64,000 bases of DNA, taken from the NCBI GenBank assembly GCA_964601735.1, contig CAZROO010000004.1, forward strand, positions 13,824 through 77,823. The letters are read 5' to 3'. This document shows positions 33,777 through 42,948 of this stretch, one piece after another. The translations under genes were made by a program, and so were the position numbers. Every line of letters begins with the position of its first letter. Within the stretch, counting starts at the first letter, position 1. The stretch comes from DATAJX01 sp964601735 (GTDB taxonomy: Bacteria > Pseudomonadota > Alphaproteobacteria > UBA2136 > UBA6156). The notes beneath the pieces are model-generated. The model saw only the letters and a program-made list of their open reading frames with translations. It ran no database searches and was not told the DNA's origin.

Positions 33777-34718
33777 TTATTGACCTTTACTAAGCAGGTT
33801 CATCACCTGTTGGATTTTGCTGCGGGTAAAAGGTTTGGCTACGAAGCCGCTCACCCCGGCGGCGCGGGCTTTGTCCAGATTGTCGCGGTAACCATTGGCG
33901 GTCAGCATCACCACGCATCCCTGAGGGTCAGCGGCTTTGAGGTGTTGCAGCACGGTCAGCCCATCCACATCGGGCAAGCCAATATCGAGGAATACCAAGT
34001 CGGGAATATGGGCACGGTATTGGGCCACAGCCTCGGCGGCGCTCTGCGCCATCACGATGGTAAATGCAGGGTCGATAAGCCCGGCCAGCAGCATCGAAGT
34101 TGAAGGGTCATCTTCCACAATCAAAATAATTTTGCGCTGGCGGCAGGGGCGCAAAGCCAATTCAGCAGCAGGGATGGAAAACTTTAACGCTTCTTGCTGT
34201 GCCAGCTTGGCAAGCTGTTCTTTTTCGGCACGCTGTATCCGCAATTTTTCCTGCTTGGCATGTACAATGCTCAGCAGGTCATTCGATTGTGTAGCCAGGT
34301 CGTAGCGGGTTATAAGTGTGTCACCTTCGATTTTGCTAAAAGCCTTGATAAGCACCTGCTCTAGTCCTGGTAGTAACTGGGCGTCAATCTCGCGCACCAG
34401 TACCACAATGTCATTATCGGCCAATAAGTAGACGTGAGCGATACCCTCAATGGAGAGGGCCTTACGGGTTATAACGTGCACAAAACCTTCCAGCGGGCGG
34501 GGCTGCCACGTGTTTGATAAATGCCCTGGAATGGTCAGTATCATGGCTCGCCAACCTGATTCGGCGGGGTGAATTTTCTCCAACATCGTTGCCAATGCGG
34601 CCTCAGCGTTTTCCACCACTACCTGACCCTCGAGACGTGAACCACGGCGGGCGCTGGTGAGCGTCTGGACAGTAGTGGGCCGGTTAAAGAAGGATTTATC
34701 GGTCATGGTGGTCAGCAT
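33777..34718 (-). CDS. response regulator with C-terminal receiver domain
   Basis: 313 aa from the ATG at 34718, which has GGGAG upstream; an in-frame start at 34745 is possible. The first 200 residues have no domain I can name. The C-terminal receiver (about 195-310) is complete: IILIVEDDPS acidic pair, VFLDIGLPD phospho-acceptor Asp, VMLTAN and VAKPF Lys. There is no DNA-binding or enzymatic output domain after it. It forms an operon with the broken histidine kinase, which would have been the phosphodonor. Confidence 0.85.
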   Translation of the reverse strand: MLTTMTDKSFFNRPTTVQTLTSARRGSRLEGQVVVENAEAALATMLEKIHPAESGWRAMILTIPGHLSNTWQPRPLEGFVHVITRKALSIEGIAHVYLLADNDIVVLVREIDAQLLPGLEQVLIKAFSKIEGDTLITRYDLATQSNDLLSIVHAKQEKLRIQRAEKEQLAKLAQQEALKFSIPAAELALRPCRQRKIILIVEDDPSTSMLLAGLIDPAFTIVMAQSAAEAVAQYRAHIPDLVFLDIGLPDVDGLTVLQHLKAADPQGCVVMLTANGYRDNLDKARAAGVSGFVAKPFTRSKIQQVMNLLSKGQ

Positions 34719-34756
34719 AGTGCTTATGCTCCCAAGCACAACCATAAGTGTGATTT

Positions 34757-34860
34757 ACTTGACAGGTGATGTGATATATTTCAAATACATATATGATTCA
34801 TATGAATATATTATGAATTATCACAACGTACCGATTATTGCCGGTAGCTTGGTTTAATAT
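34757..34860. promoter_or_regulatory. AT-rich upstream region of the response regulator operon
   Basis: About 100 bp much richer in A+T than the surroundings, with partial dyads around ATATGATTCATAT and flanking GTGATA...TATCAC ends. It lies between the response-regulator start and the DUF4142 gene end. I cannot place exact promoter boxes. Confidence 0.35.
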
Positions 34861-34893
34861 CGTGCGTTGGCCTTTGGTAACATTTATTATTTT

Positions 34894-35400
34894 TTAGCGG
34901 GCCAAATCTTCGGCCATGCGCAGGTGCTTTTGCAGCGTAGGAAGTGTTTTGGCGGCGTAGCTGCTTACCTGGCCGTCGTTCTGTTTGGCTTCCTTGGCGT
35001 ACATGCTGATGTCGGCCTTGTGGTCCTTAATCGTATTTTTGGTGAATTCCTTATCGAATTCCTCGCCGCGGAGCGTTGCCAGTTTGTTGTAAAGCTCCTG
35101 CTGGCTCTTGCTGGGCTCAGTAGGAATGTTGACCCCGACGCTGGATGCGGCCACGCCCGCGGCGCGGTAGGCATCGGAATGGTCTTGCCGCAGCGTGGCG
35201 CCGAAGGCCTTAACCCTGGGGTTGCTGCTGTTCTCCTGCGCCAGCTTGCCGATGTTCACCTCGGCAAGGTTGCCCTGCATGGCATCGGTAATGAACTTTT
35301 GCGCGCTGCCCTCGGCATTGGCGCTGGCGGCGGTGAACAGGCCCACGCCCACCAGCGCGGTGGTGAAAGTGGCCATTTTCAGATCGTTCATGAGTTTCAT
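34894..35400 (-). CDS. DUF4142-type secreted protein
   Basis: 168 aa from the ATG at 35400, with GGGGAG upstream. Signal peptide (TFTTALVGVGLFTAASANA), then a four-helix-like domain typical of DUF4142: KFITDAMQGNLAEVNIGKLAQENSSNPRVKAFG, later KDHKADISMYAKEAKQ and TLPTLQKHLRMAEDLA. The family is envelope-located and of uncertain biochemical role, often linked to stress. Single gene. Confidence 0.85.
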   Translation of the reverse strand: MKLMNDLKMATFTTALVGVGLFTAASANAEGSAQKFITDAMQGNLAEVNIGKLAQENSSNPRVKAFGATLRQDHSDAYRAAGVAASSVGVNIPTEPSKSQQELYNKLATLRGEEFDKEFTKNTIKDHKADISMYAKEAKQNDGQVSSYAAKTLPTLQKHLRMAEDLAR

Positions 35401-35500
35401 GCGGTTCTCCCCTTGTGTTGGTTCCAGCATCGATGCAGCGGGGTAAAAAATCTGTGAGGAACCCCCGGCGGTCTCATCAAAGTTATGCTAAACAGGCGGC

Positions 35501-35588
<88 letters not shown>

Positions 35589-35607
35589 ACCGAGAAAGAA
35601 AAGATAA

Positions 35608-36195
35608 ATGAAAAAACTCGCCTACCTGCTAACAATTTTAGGAGCCCTGTTCATGGCCAAAGCCAATGCCGCCGTTCAAATCGCCGACCCGGACAACACC
35701 CTGTACCTTGACCTGAAGGATGGCCGCGTGGTCATCCAGATGTTCCCAGACAAAGCCCCTGCCCACGTGGCCCGCATTAAAGAGCTGACCCGCGAAGGCT
35801 ACTACAACGGCAAGCTGTGGCACCGCGTGATCGCCGGCTTCATGGCCCAGACCGGCAGCCCCAACGGCGACGGCATGGGTGGTGCGCCGGGCAAGCCCGA
35901 CCTCAAGGCTGAGTTCAACGACATCCACCACGCCCGCGGTATTGTGAGCATGGCCCGCGGCGGTAACCCCAACAGCGCCAACGCGCAGTTCTTTATTGTG
36001 CTGGCTGATTCGGGCTTTCTGGACGGCCAATACACCGCGTGGGGCAAGGTGATTGACGGCATGCAACACGTTGACAACATCAAAAAGGGCGACCCCAACG
36101 ACAACGGCAGCGTGACCGACCCCGATAAAATCGTCAAAATGACGGTGGCCTCGGACGAAGATAAAGCCAAAAGCAGTAAGACTGCCAAAAAGTAG
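35608..36195 (+). CDS. periplasmic cyclophilin-type peptidyl-prolyl isomerase
   Basis: 195 aa. Signal peptide (YLLTILGALFMAKANA) followed by a complete cyclophilin domain: LWHRVIAGFMAQTGSPNGDGMGG carries the catalytic Arg and substrate pocket, RGIVSMARGGNPNSANAQFFI the core, and FLDGQYTAWGKVIDGM the C-terminal part. It speeds proline isomerisation during folding of exported proteins. The tail is Lys-rich. An intrinsic terminator follows. Confidence 0.95.
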   Translation: MKKLAYLLTILGALFMAKANAAVQIADPDNTLYLDLKDGRVVIQMFPDKAPAHVARIKELTREGYYNGKLWHRVIAGFMAQTGSPNGDGMGGAPGKPDLKAEFNDIHHARGIVSMARGGNPNSANAQFFIVLADSGFLDGQYTAWGKVIDGMQHVDNIKKGDPNDNGSVTDPDKIVKMTVASDEDKAKSSKTAKK

Positions 36196-36207
36196 CCCAT
36201 AATAGTG

Positions 36208-36239
36208 AAAAGCCCCGGCCCTCGGGGCTTTTCTTTTTT
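36208..36239 (+). terminator. intrinsic terminator after cyclophilin gene
   Basis: AAAAGCCCCG / CGGGGCTTTT hairpin followed by CTTTTTT. Confidence 0.9.
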
Positions 36240-36256
36240 CGATAATCGTGAAATAG

Positions 36257-36300
36257 TTGCCGTGGCAATTGACAGTATACGTTCTCTACTGCATGGATAT
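36257..36300 (+). promoter_or_regulatory. possible promoter and operator of the RND operon
   Basis: A perfect TTGCC-GT-GGCAA dyad (36257-36268) directly abuts a TTGACA -35-like box (36269-36274). The matching -10 is weak. Placement upstream of an efflux operon fits a repressor site. No regulator gene is adjacent. Confidence 0.35.
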
Positions 36301-36334
36301 GCCCAAGAGTTACGTGGATTTAGAGGGACTGGGG

Positions 36335-37519
36335 ATGAAAAAAATCATTATCATCGGCGTGATTATTCTGGCAGCGTTCATCGGTTACCACTTTTTCAGC
36401 GCGTCGATGAAAGCTCCACACGCCGGCGGCATGCCAAGCGCCATGCCGGTGAGCGTAGCCGTGGTGGAGCGCAAGGACGTTATTGAAACCAGCGAATTCA
36501 GCGGACGTTTTCATGCCGTGGCCGATGCCGACATTCACCCGCAGGTAACCGGTACCATCCAGAAAGTGCTGTTTAATGAAGGCGACATGGTCAAGGCCGG
36601 GCAGCCGCTGTTCATTATCGACCAGCGCGACTTCAAGGCCGCCCTGGTGCAGGCCTCTGCCGCCAATGAGCAGGCCCAGGCCTCGCTGGAACGCGGCCAG
36701 ACGCTGTACAAGGCCGACGCGATTTCCAAGCACGAACTAGAAACCCGCACCGCCGCCGCCGCGCAGGCTTTGGCGGCGCTGACCACCGCACGGCTGAACC
36801 TGGAGTATTCGACGGTCAAGGCGCCCATCAGCGGCCGCGTGGGCCGGGCCGACATTACGATCGGGAACGTGGTGAATGCCGGCGGCCAGGCCCCTACCCT
36901 TACCACCATTCAATCGATTGACCCGATTTACGTGGATTTTGACATGGACGAGCAAACCTACCTGACTACCCGTACCCGGCAACAGGCCAATAGCGGCGAT
37001 AATACCGGCACGCCGGTGGCCATTGCGCTAGCCAATAGCGACAGCAGCTATACCATCATCGGCACGCTCAAGGCGGTGGACAACCAACTCGACCCCGCAA
37101 CCGGCAGCCTGCGCGCCCGCGCGGTAGTGGCCAACCACGATGGCAGCCTGCTGCCCGGCCTGTTTGCCCGCGTGCGCGTGGGTGCGCCCACGCCGGTGAA
37201 CGCTGTGGTCATCAATGACGCCGCGATTGCCACCGACCAGGACAAGCGCAATGTGTTTGTGGTGGGCAGCGACAACAAGGCCCACTACCGCGAAGTGCAA
37301 ACCGGCCCGTTGGTGAACGTGGACGGCAACCAGATGCGTGTAATCACCGGTGGCCTGAACGGCGGCGAGCACATCGTCGTCAACGGCCTGATGCGGGTGC
37401 ACCCCGAAGGCGCGGTGGTTCCTCAGATTGTGGATATGAACACCTTGTCACCGACCACCCCGATGGGGAAGGCTGCGGCTCCGGCCAGCCAAACCACGGT
37501 AAGCGGTACGGAAAAGTAG
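36335..37519 (+). CDS. RND efflux periplasmic adaptor subunit
   Basis: 394 aa from the ATG at 36335. The N-terminus is one uncleaved membrane anchor (IIIIGVIILAAFIGYHFF), with no lipobox. The lipoyl/barrel-sandwich halves are GTIQKVLFNEGDMVKAGQPLF and STVKAPISGRVGRADITIGN, flanking a helical hairpin. The C-terminal beta-barrel and membrane-proximal domain end at PEGAVVPQIV. It links the inner-membrane pump to the outer-membrane channel encoded by the next two genes. Confidence 0.94.
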   Translation: MKKIIIIGVIILAAFIGYHFFSASMKAPHAGGMPSAMPVSVAVVERKDVIETSEFSGRFHAVADADIHPQVTGTIQKVLFNEGDMVKAGQPLFIIDQRDFKAALVQASAANEQAQASLERGQTLYKADAISKHELETRTAAAAQALAALTTARLNLEYSTVKAPISGRVGRADITIGNVVNAGGQAPTLTTIQSIDPIYVDFDMDEQTYLTTRTRQQANSGDNTGTPVAIALANSDSSYTIIGTLKAVDNQLDPATGSLRARAVVANHDGSLLPGLFARVRVGAPTPVNAVVINDAAIATDQDKRNVFVVGSDNKAHYREVQTGPLVNVDGNQMRVITGGLNGGEHIVVNGLMRVHPEGAVVPQIVDMNTLSPTTPMGKAAAPASQTTVSGTEK

Positions 37520-37520
37520 G

Positions 37521-40500
37521 ATGAATATTTCGCGTTTCTTCATCGACCGGCCGATTTTCGCCGGCGTGCTGAGTATGCTGGTGTTTTTGTGCGGGCTGAT
37601 CAGCCTGCCGCTGCTGCCGATCTCGGAATACCCAGACGTGGTGCCGCCCAGCGTGGTGGTGCGGGCGCAATTCCCCGGCGCCACGCCGGACGTCATTGCG
37701 CAAACGGTGGCGACACCGCTGGAAGAGCAGATCAACGGCGTGGAAAACATGCTGTACATGTCGTCGCAATCGACTGCCGACGGTAGCATGACGCTGACCG
37801 CGACCTTCAAGCTGGGTACCGACCCCGACTATGCCCAGCAATTGGTGCAGAACCGCGTGAACCAGGCCCTGCCCCGTCTGCCGGATATTGTGAAGCAGAT
37901 TGGGGTGAACACCGCCAAGAGTTCGCCCAATTTCATCATGGTGGTGCACCTGGTGTCGCCCAACGACCGTTACGACATCACCTACCTGCACAACTACGCG
38001 GTGCTGAACGTGAAAAACCAGCTCTCGCGCCTCAACGGCATCGGTGAGGTCGTTTCCTTCGGCGGCGGCGATTATGCCATGCGTATCTGGCTCGACCCCA
38101 ACAAGCTGGCTGCGCGCGGACTTACTGCCAGCGACGTGGTCAATGCCGTGCGCGAGCAGAACAACCAGGCCGCGGTGGGCAGTATCGGCACACAGCCCAT
38201 GAAAGACCCTCTGGCGTTTGAACTGCCCATTACCACCCAGGGTCGTTTGCAAACGGTGGAGGAATTCCAGAATATTATCGTCAACGCCAACCAACAGGGT
38301 GGCGTTATCAGGCTCAAGGACGTCGGCCGGGTGGAGCTTGGCCCCAATGCCTATTCGCCGGAATCACTGGTGGACAACAAACCCGCCGCCGCGCTGGGTA
38401 TCTTCCAGGCACCGGGTTCCAACGCGCTGGCGCTTTCCAGCGCCGTGCGCCAAAAGATGGAAGAATTGAAGAAAAATTTTCCGGATGGCGTTGATTACAC
38501 CATCGTTTATGACCCCACGCAGTTTGTGCGCACCGGCATCGACAAGGTGGTGGAAACTCTGGTGGTGGCCATTCTTTTGGTAGCGTTGGTGGTTATTGTA
38601 TTTTTGCAGACCTGGCGTGCCTCCATCATTCCACTGCTGGCGGTGCCGGTATCCATTATCGGTACGTTTGCCGTGCTGCATTTGCTGGGGTTCAGCATCA
38701 ACAACCTGACGCTGTTCGGGCTGGTACTGGCCATCGGGATTGTAGTGGACGACGCCATTGTGGTGGTTGAGAACGTTGAGCGGAACATCGAGGAAGGCCT
38801 CCCTCCCCGCCAAGCTACTTACCAGGCCATGCGCGAAGTGTCTGGCCCCATCATCGCCATTGCGCTGACCCTTTGCGCGGTATTCGTGCCCCTCGCCTTC
38901 ATTAGCGGGCTGACCGGACAATTCTACAAGCAGTTTGCGGTAACGATTGCGATTTCCACCATCATTTCGGCGTTCAACTCCCTCACTCTCAGCCCGGCGC
39001 TGACAGCTGTGCTATTGCACGCCAAAAATGCCAAACCCGACCGCCCGACGCAGGTTATCGATAGCGTGTTCGGGCGCTTCTTTCGCTGGTTTGATGGCTT
39101 TTTCCATCGCATCTCGGAAAAGTATGGCCAGAACCTGGAGAAGTTCATCAAGCGCCGCCCGTTAGGGCTAGGCCTGTACGCGTTAGTGGTGGTGCTGGCC
39201 GCGCTGGGGCTGTTTATTCTGCCCGCCGGTTATATTCCGTTACAGGACAAGCAGTACCTCGTGGCGTTCTCGCAGTTGCCGCCGGGCGCGTCGCTGGACC
39301 GCACCCGCAAGGCGATTATGCAGATGTCGGAACTGGGCATGCACCAGGAAGGGGTGGCGCACGCCGTGGCTTTCCCCGGTTTGTCCATTAGCGGGTTCAC
39401 CGCCAGCAGCAACGCGGGCATCGTGTTTTTGCCGCTCAAGCCGTTTGAGGAACGCAAGAGCTGGTCTACCTACGGCCCGGCCATTGCGGGGGCTATGATG
39501 GGCAAGGGTTTTGCCATTCAGGACGCCTTTAGCGCCGTGTTTCCGCCTCCGCCGGTCAACGGCCTGGGTACCATCGGCGGCTTTAAGCTGCAAATTGAAG
39601 ATCGTGCAGACCTAGGTGATGAAGCGCTTTACGAAGCCACCCAGGCGGTGCTGAATAAGGCGCGCCAGAACCCCAAGCTTAGCGGCTTGTTCAGCAGCTA
39701 CGAAATCAACGTGCCGCAGCTCAAGGCCGATATCGACCGCACCAAGGTGAAGCAGCTGGGCGTCAACATCAACGACGTTTATACCGCGATGCAGGTTTAC
39801 CTCGGTTCGCTGTACATCAACGACTTCAACAAATTCGGCCACACCTACCAGGTGATTGCGCAGGCCGACGCGCCTTACCGCAGCCATGTGGAAGACATTC
39901 TTAACATCAAGGTGCGCAGCGCCAGCGGTGCGATGATTCCACTGGGCAGCATGATGAGCGTTAAGAACAGCTTTGGCCCCGACCGCTCGATGCGTTACAA
40001 CCTGTACCGTTCCGCCGACATCAACGGCGGACCCGCACCCGGCGTTTCCACCAACCAGGCGCAGGACGAACTGGTGAAAATCATCAAGGCCACGTTGCCC
40101 AAGGGCATGGATTACGAGTGGACCGACCTGACTTACCAGCAGATTCTGGCGGGCAATACGACTATCTATATCTTCCCCCTGTGCGTGCTGCTGGTGTTTA
40201 TGGTGCTGGCCGCGCAGTACGAAAACCTTATCCTGCCGCTGGTCATCATTCTCATTGTGCCGGTGGTGATTGCTTCGGCGCTGTTCGGGCTGTGGGTGAC
40301 GTCGCTGGACATCAACGTGTTCACGCAAATTGGATTGATTGTGCTGGTGGGTTTGGCGTGCAAGAACGCGATTCTGATTGTCGAATTCGCCCGCGAGCTG
40401 GAGTTGCAGGGCATGCCCACGCTCAAGGCCGCGCTGGCCGCCAGCCGGTTGCGGTTGCGGCCGATTCTGATGACCTCGTTCGCCTTCATCATGGGTGTGG

Positions 40501-40751
40501 TACCGCTGGTGTTTTCCACCGGTGCGGGATTTGAAATGCGCAATGCCATCGGTGTGACCGTGTTTGCCGGGATGATTGGCGTGACCATGCTGGGTATTTT
40601 TTTGACCCCGATGTTTTACGTGCTGCTGCGCACGCTCAGCGGTAAAAAGCTGACGCAGCACAGCACCGAGGAAGTGCCGGAAGAACACGAATTCTGCGAA
40701 ACCATTATGGAAGAGGGCAGCAAACCCACCAAAAAGGGAGGCAAAAAATAA
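37521..40751 (+). CDS. RND efflux transporter permease (AcrB/MexB, HAE1 family)
   Basis: The 1076-aa protein has the 12-TM twofold RND layout: FFIDRPIFAGVLSMLVFL as TM1, two large periplasmic domains, and the TM4 proton-relay region GIVVDDAIVVVENVERN with the paired Asp. The second half repeats the layout (VLVGLACKNAILIVEFA). It exports hydrophobic drugs, dyes or lipids by proton antiport; the substrate is unknown. One base separates it from the adaptor stop, and its own stop overlaps the channel gene (TAATG). Confidence 0.96.
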   Translation: MNISRFFIDRPIFAGVLSMLVFLCGLISLPLLPISEYPDVVPPSVVVRAQFPGATPDVIAQTVATPLEEQINGVENMLYMSSQSTADGSMTLTATFKLGTDPDYAQQLVQNRVNQALPRLPDIVKQIGVNTAKSSPNFIMVVHLVSPNDRYDITYLHNYAVLNVKNQLSRLNGIGEVVSFGGGDYAMRIWLDPNKLAARGLTASDVVNAVREQNNQAAVGSIGTQPMKDPLAFELPITTQGRLQTVEEFQNIIVNANQQGGVIRLKDVGRVELGPNAYSPESLVDNKPAAALGIFQAPGSNALALSSAVRQKMEELKKNFPDGVDYTIVYDPTQFVRTGIDKVVETLVVAILLVALVVIVFLQTWRASIIPLLAVPVSIIGTFAVLHLLGFSINNLTLFGLVLAIGIVVDDAIVVVENVERNIEEGLPPRQATYQAMREVSGPIIAIALTLCAVFVPLAFISGLTGQFYKQFAVTIAISTIISAFNSLTLSPALTAVLLHAKNAKPDRPTQVIDSVFGRFFRWFDGFFHRISEKYGQNLEKFIKRRPLGLGLYALVVVLAALGLFILPAGYIPLQDKQYLVAFSQLPPGASLDRTRKAIMQMSELGMHQEGVAHAVAFPGLSISGFTASSNAGIVFLPLKPFEERKSWSTYGPAIAGAMMGKGFAIQDAFSAVFPPPPVNGLGTIGGFKLQIEDRADLGDEALYEATQAVLNKARQNPKLSGLFSSYEINVPQLKADIDRTKVKQLGVNINDVYTAMQVYLGSLYINDFNKFGHTYQVIAQADAPYRSHVEDILNIKVRSASGAMIPLGSMMSVKNSFGPDRSMRYNLYRSADINGGPAPGVSTNQAQDELVKIIKATLPKGMDYEWTDLTYQQILAGNTTIYIFPLCVLLVFMVLAAQYENLILPLVIILIVPVVIASALFGLWVTSLDINVFTQIGLIVLVGLACKNAILIVEFARELELQGMPTLKAALAASRLRLRPILMTSFAFIMGVVPLVFSTGAGFEMRNAIGVTVFAGMIGVTMLGIFLTPMFYVLLRTLSGKKLTQHSTEEVPEEHEFCETIMEEGSKPTKKGGKK

Positions 40752-42211
40752 TGAAGAATCTCCAATCCCTCACGCTTGCCATATTGGCCGCGACCTCGCT
40801 TTCGGCTTGCGCGTGGCTTGAGCCGAGCTTTAAGCTGCCGGGTTTCGGCGGCGATGAAAATACGCAAGCCGCGGGTACCCCCGCCCCATTTGTGAGCCCC
40901 ACCGTGGTGGGCAGTTGGCAGGTGGCGCAGCCCCGCGTGGCCGAGCCGCGCGGCAACTGGTGGGAGATGTACAACGACCCGCAGTTGAACGACCTGATGG
41001 CCCAGGCCACCGCCAACAACCCCAACCTGCAGGTGATGGCCGCGCGGGTGAAGCAGGCGCGCGCGCTGGTCAGCGAGGCCAACAGCCGGTTCTTCCCCAC
41101 CGTGGATGCTACGGCGGACGTGACCCGCCAGCGTACCTCGCCTGCTTCCTTCGGTTTTGGCGGCAGCGCCAGCACCTTTACGCTTTACCAGACCGGGCTT
41201 AACGCCAGCTATGAACTCGACCTGTTCGGGCGCATCAGCGGCGAAGCACGCACCGCCAGGTTCCAGGAACTGGCGCAGGAAGATTTGTACCAGAGCGCCA
41301 AGCTGGCCATGCAGGCCGATATGGTGAATGCCTGGTATGGCCTGCGCGCCGCCAATGCCGCCCAAAGTGCGGCGGAAGAAAGCCTGAAACTGGGCGAGGA
41401 AGCGCTGGCGCTGGTGAAGAAGCGTTACGAGGTCGGCGATATTTCCAACGCCGAGTTTCAGCAGGCCAGCGCCAATTTGCTGAACCAGCGCAACAGCGCG
41501 CTGAGCATTGCCCAGCAACGCAGCCAGACGCAGAACCAACTGGCCACGCTGATTGGAAAACCCTCTACCGCATTCGGTATTTCCACCACTGCCATTGCCG
41601 ATTTGCCGCCGATGGTACCCGCCGATATTTCGTCCAGCGTGCTGCAACGCCGTCCGGACGTGGCCGCGGCCGAGCACCAGCTGGCGGCGGCCAACGCCAA
41701 TATCGGCGTGGCGCGGGGGGCGTTTTTCCCCAGCATCAGCCTGAGCGCCAACGGCGGCTTTGCCAGCACGCAACTGAGCAACCTGTTCAAATGGAATAAC
41801 GTCACCTGGGCGGCGGGCCCGGCGCTGAGCCTGCCCATCTTCCAAAGCGGGGCATTATTCGCCAACCTGCGCAACGCCAAGGCGCAATACGAAGAAGCCG
41901 TGGCCGCCTACAAAGGCCAAGTGCTAACAGCGTTCCAGGACACCGCCAACGGCCTGGACGGCCAGCGTACGGCAACCGAACAGGCGGCGGGCCAACAGCA
42001 GGCCTATGCGGCATTGGCCAAGAGCGCCGAGGCCTCAAAGGCGCAATACGATACCGGCGACATCAGCAAGCTCGATTATATCAGCGCACGGCAAACGCTG
42101 CTCAACGCGCAAATCAGCGAGCAACAAGGGTTGCTTAACGCCTACACCGCCAGCACCGCGCTCATTCGGGCGCTTGGCGGCGGTTATGGGGTTTCGGATA
42201 CAGCCCCGTAA
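40751..42211 (+). CDS. NodT-family outer-membrane efflux lipoprotein
   Basis: The 486-aa protein has a lipoprotein signal (LTLAILAATSLSAC) and the duplicated outer-membrane efflux repeat. Examples are the first-half motif WWEMYNDPQLNDLMAQATANNPNL and the second-half VLQRRPDVAAAEHQLAAANANIGVARGAFFPSISLS. It forms the trimeric exit duct of the RND pump. It is the last gene of the operon and is followed by a terminator. Confidence 0.95.
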   Translation: MKNLQSLTLAILAATSLSACAWLEPSFKLPGFGGDENTQAAGTPAPFVSPTVVGSWQVAQPRVAEPRGNWWEMYNDPQLNDLMAQATANNPNLQVMAARVKQARALVSEANSRFFPTVDATADVTRQRTSPASFGFGGSASTFTLYQTGLNASYELDLFGRISGEARTARFQELAQEDLYQSAKLAMQADMVNAWYGLRAANAAQSAAEESLKLGEEALALVKKRYEVGDISNAEFQQASANLLNQRNSALSIAQQRSQTQNQLATLIGKPSTAFGISTTAIADLPPMVPADISSSVLQRRPDVAAAEHQLAAANANIGVARGAFFPSISLSANGGFASTQLSNLFKWNNVTWAAGPALSLPIFQSGALFANLRNAKAQYEEAVAAYKGQVLTAFQDTANGLDGQRTATEQAAGQQQAYAALAKSAEASKAQYDTGDISKLDYISARQTLLNAQISEQQGLLNAYTASTALIRALGGGYGVSDTAP

Positions 42212-42217
42212 ATCACA

Positions 42218-42237
42218 AAGGCGCCCTCGGGCGCCTT
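42218..42237. terminator. hairpin terminator between convergent genes
   Basis: AAGGCGCC / GGCGCCTT hairpin after the NodT-type gene; only a short pyrimidine tract follows, so strength is uncertain. Confidence 0.6.
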
Positions 42238-42246
42238 CGCTTTCCT

Positions 42247-42849
42247 CTAGCCCTTGTGCTGCAAACGCGGGTGCCTGTCGCTCCAGTAGGCCAGGCCTGT
42301 ATCGCATGCAAGGGCTGCACAGGCATGCCGGAAATCATATGAAGTATATCCATCGTTCGAATTCAGTTCACACTGCAGCCAAGCGTACTTCTCCGGCGAG
42401 GTCATCACCGCTACCCAGCGGCAGTTACGCACCGCCGACTCGATCAACGCGAGCCCGCCGACATCGATTCTTTCATGACCGTACTGCGGGCCCTCGTCGC
42501 GCAGGTTGGTCACCACGATATCGATAAAACGGATACCGTGCGCCGTGGCGTAGGCCACTTCGTCGTCATCGTCGCGTTGCATCTGAATCCCCTCATGGAT
42601 GAGCGGATGCAGCGTGCGAACGCGCCGGGCATGGCCGGGAGCAACCTTGCGCAAGCCGGTGATGTCGGAGGTATGCGTCAGGCCGTTCAGGCCATGTTGG
42701 CGCAAATGGTCGTAAGTGCCGTCCGTCGCTATCAGCTCCACGCCATGTTGCTGCAGGCATAGCGCCAGCGGCACCAGGTTGGTGGTATCGAATACCGACA
42801 AAAGGGCATTTTGCGGCCGCACCAGCCGGGCAGTCAGGCAGGCAATCAT
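42247..42849 (-). CDS. stand-alone PurH-like IMP cyclohydrolase (MGS) domain protein
   Basis: The 200-aa sequence follows the N-terminal domain of PurH along its length. ALLSVFDTTNLVPLALCL corresponds to the usual SVxDKTGL start, and GVELIATDGTYDHL to VELxSTGGT. RVRTLHPLIHEGI corresponds to RVKTLHPxIHGG, IDIVVTNLRDEG to IDLVVVNLYPF, and RIDVGGLALIESAVRN to NIDIGGPxMxRAAAKN. The AICAR formyltransferase domain (about 300 residues) is absent. Several consensus positions differ, for example DKTG is DTTN. It may be a diverged cyclohydrolase or a ligand-binding MGS domain. Neighbours give no purine context. Confidence 0.7.
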   Translation of the reverse strand: MIACLTARLVRPQNALLSVFDTTNLVPLALCLQQHGVELIATDGTYDHLRQHGLNGLTHTSDITGLRKVAPGHARRVRTLHPLIHEGIQMQRDDDDEVAYATAHGIRFIDIVVTNLRDEGPQYGHERIDVGGLALIESAVRNCRWVAVMTSPEKYAWLQCELNSNDGYTSYDFRHACAALACDTGLAYWSDRHPRLQHKG

Positions 42850-42948
42850 GTATTTTCCCCATGTAAAAACGGAAATAAAAGGTGAGCTACCTGTGTAGGC
42901 GCAGGACGGTTAAAAAGAAATCAGGAAGCCCGGACTGGTTATGCCGTT

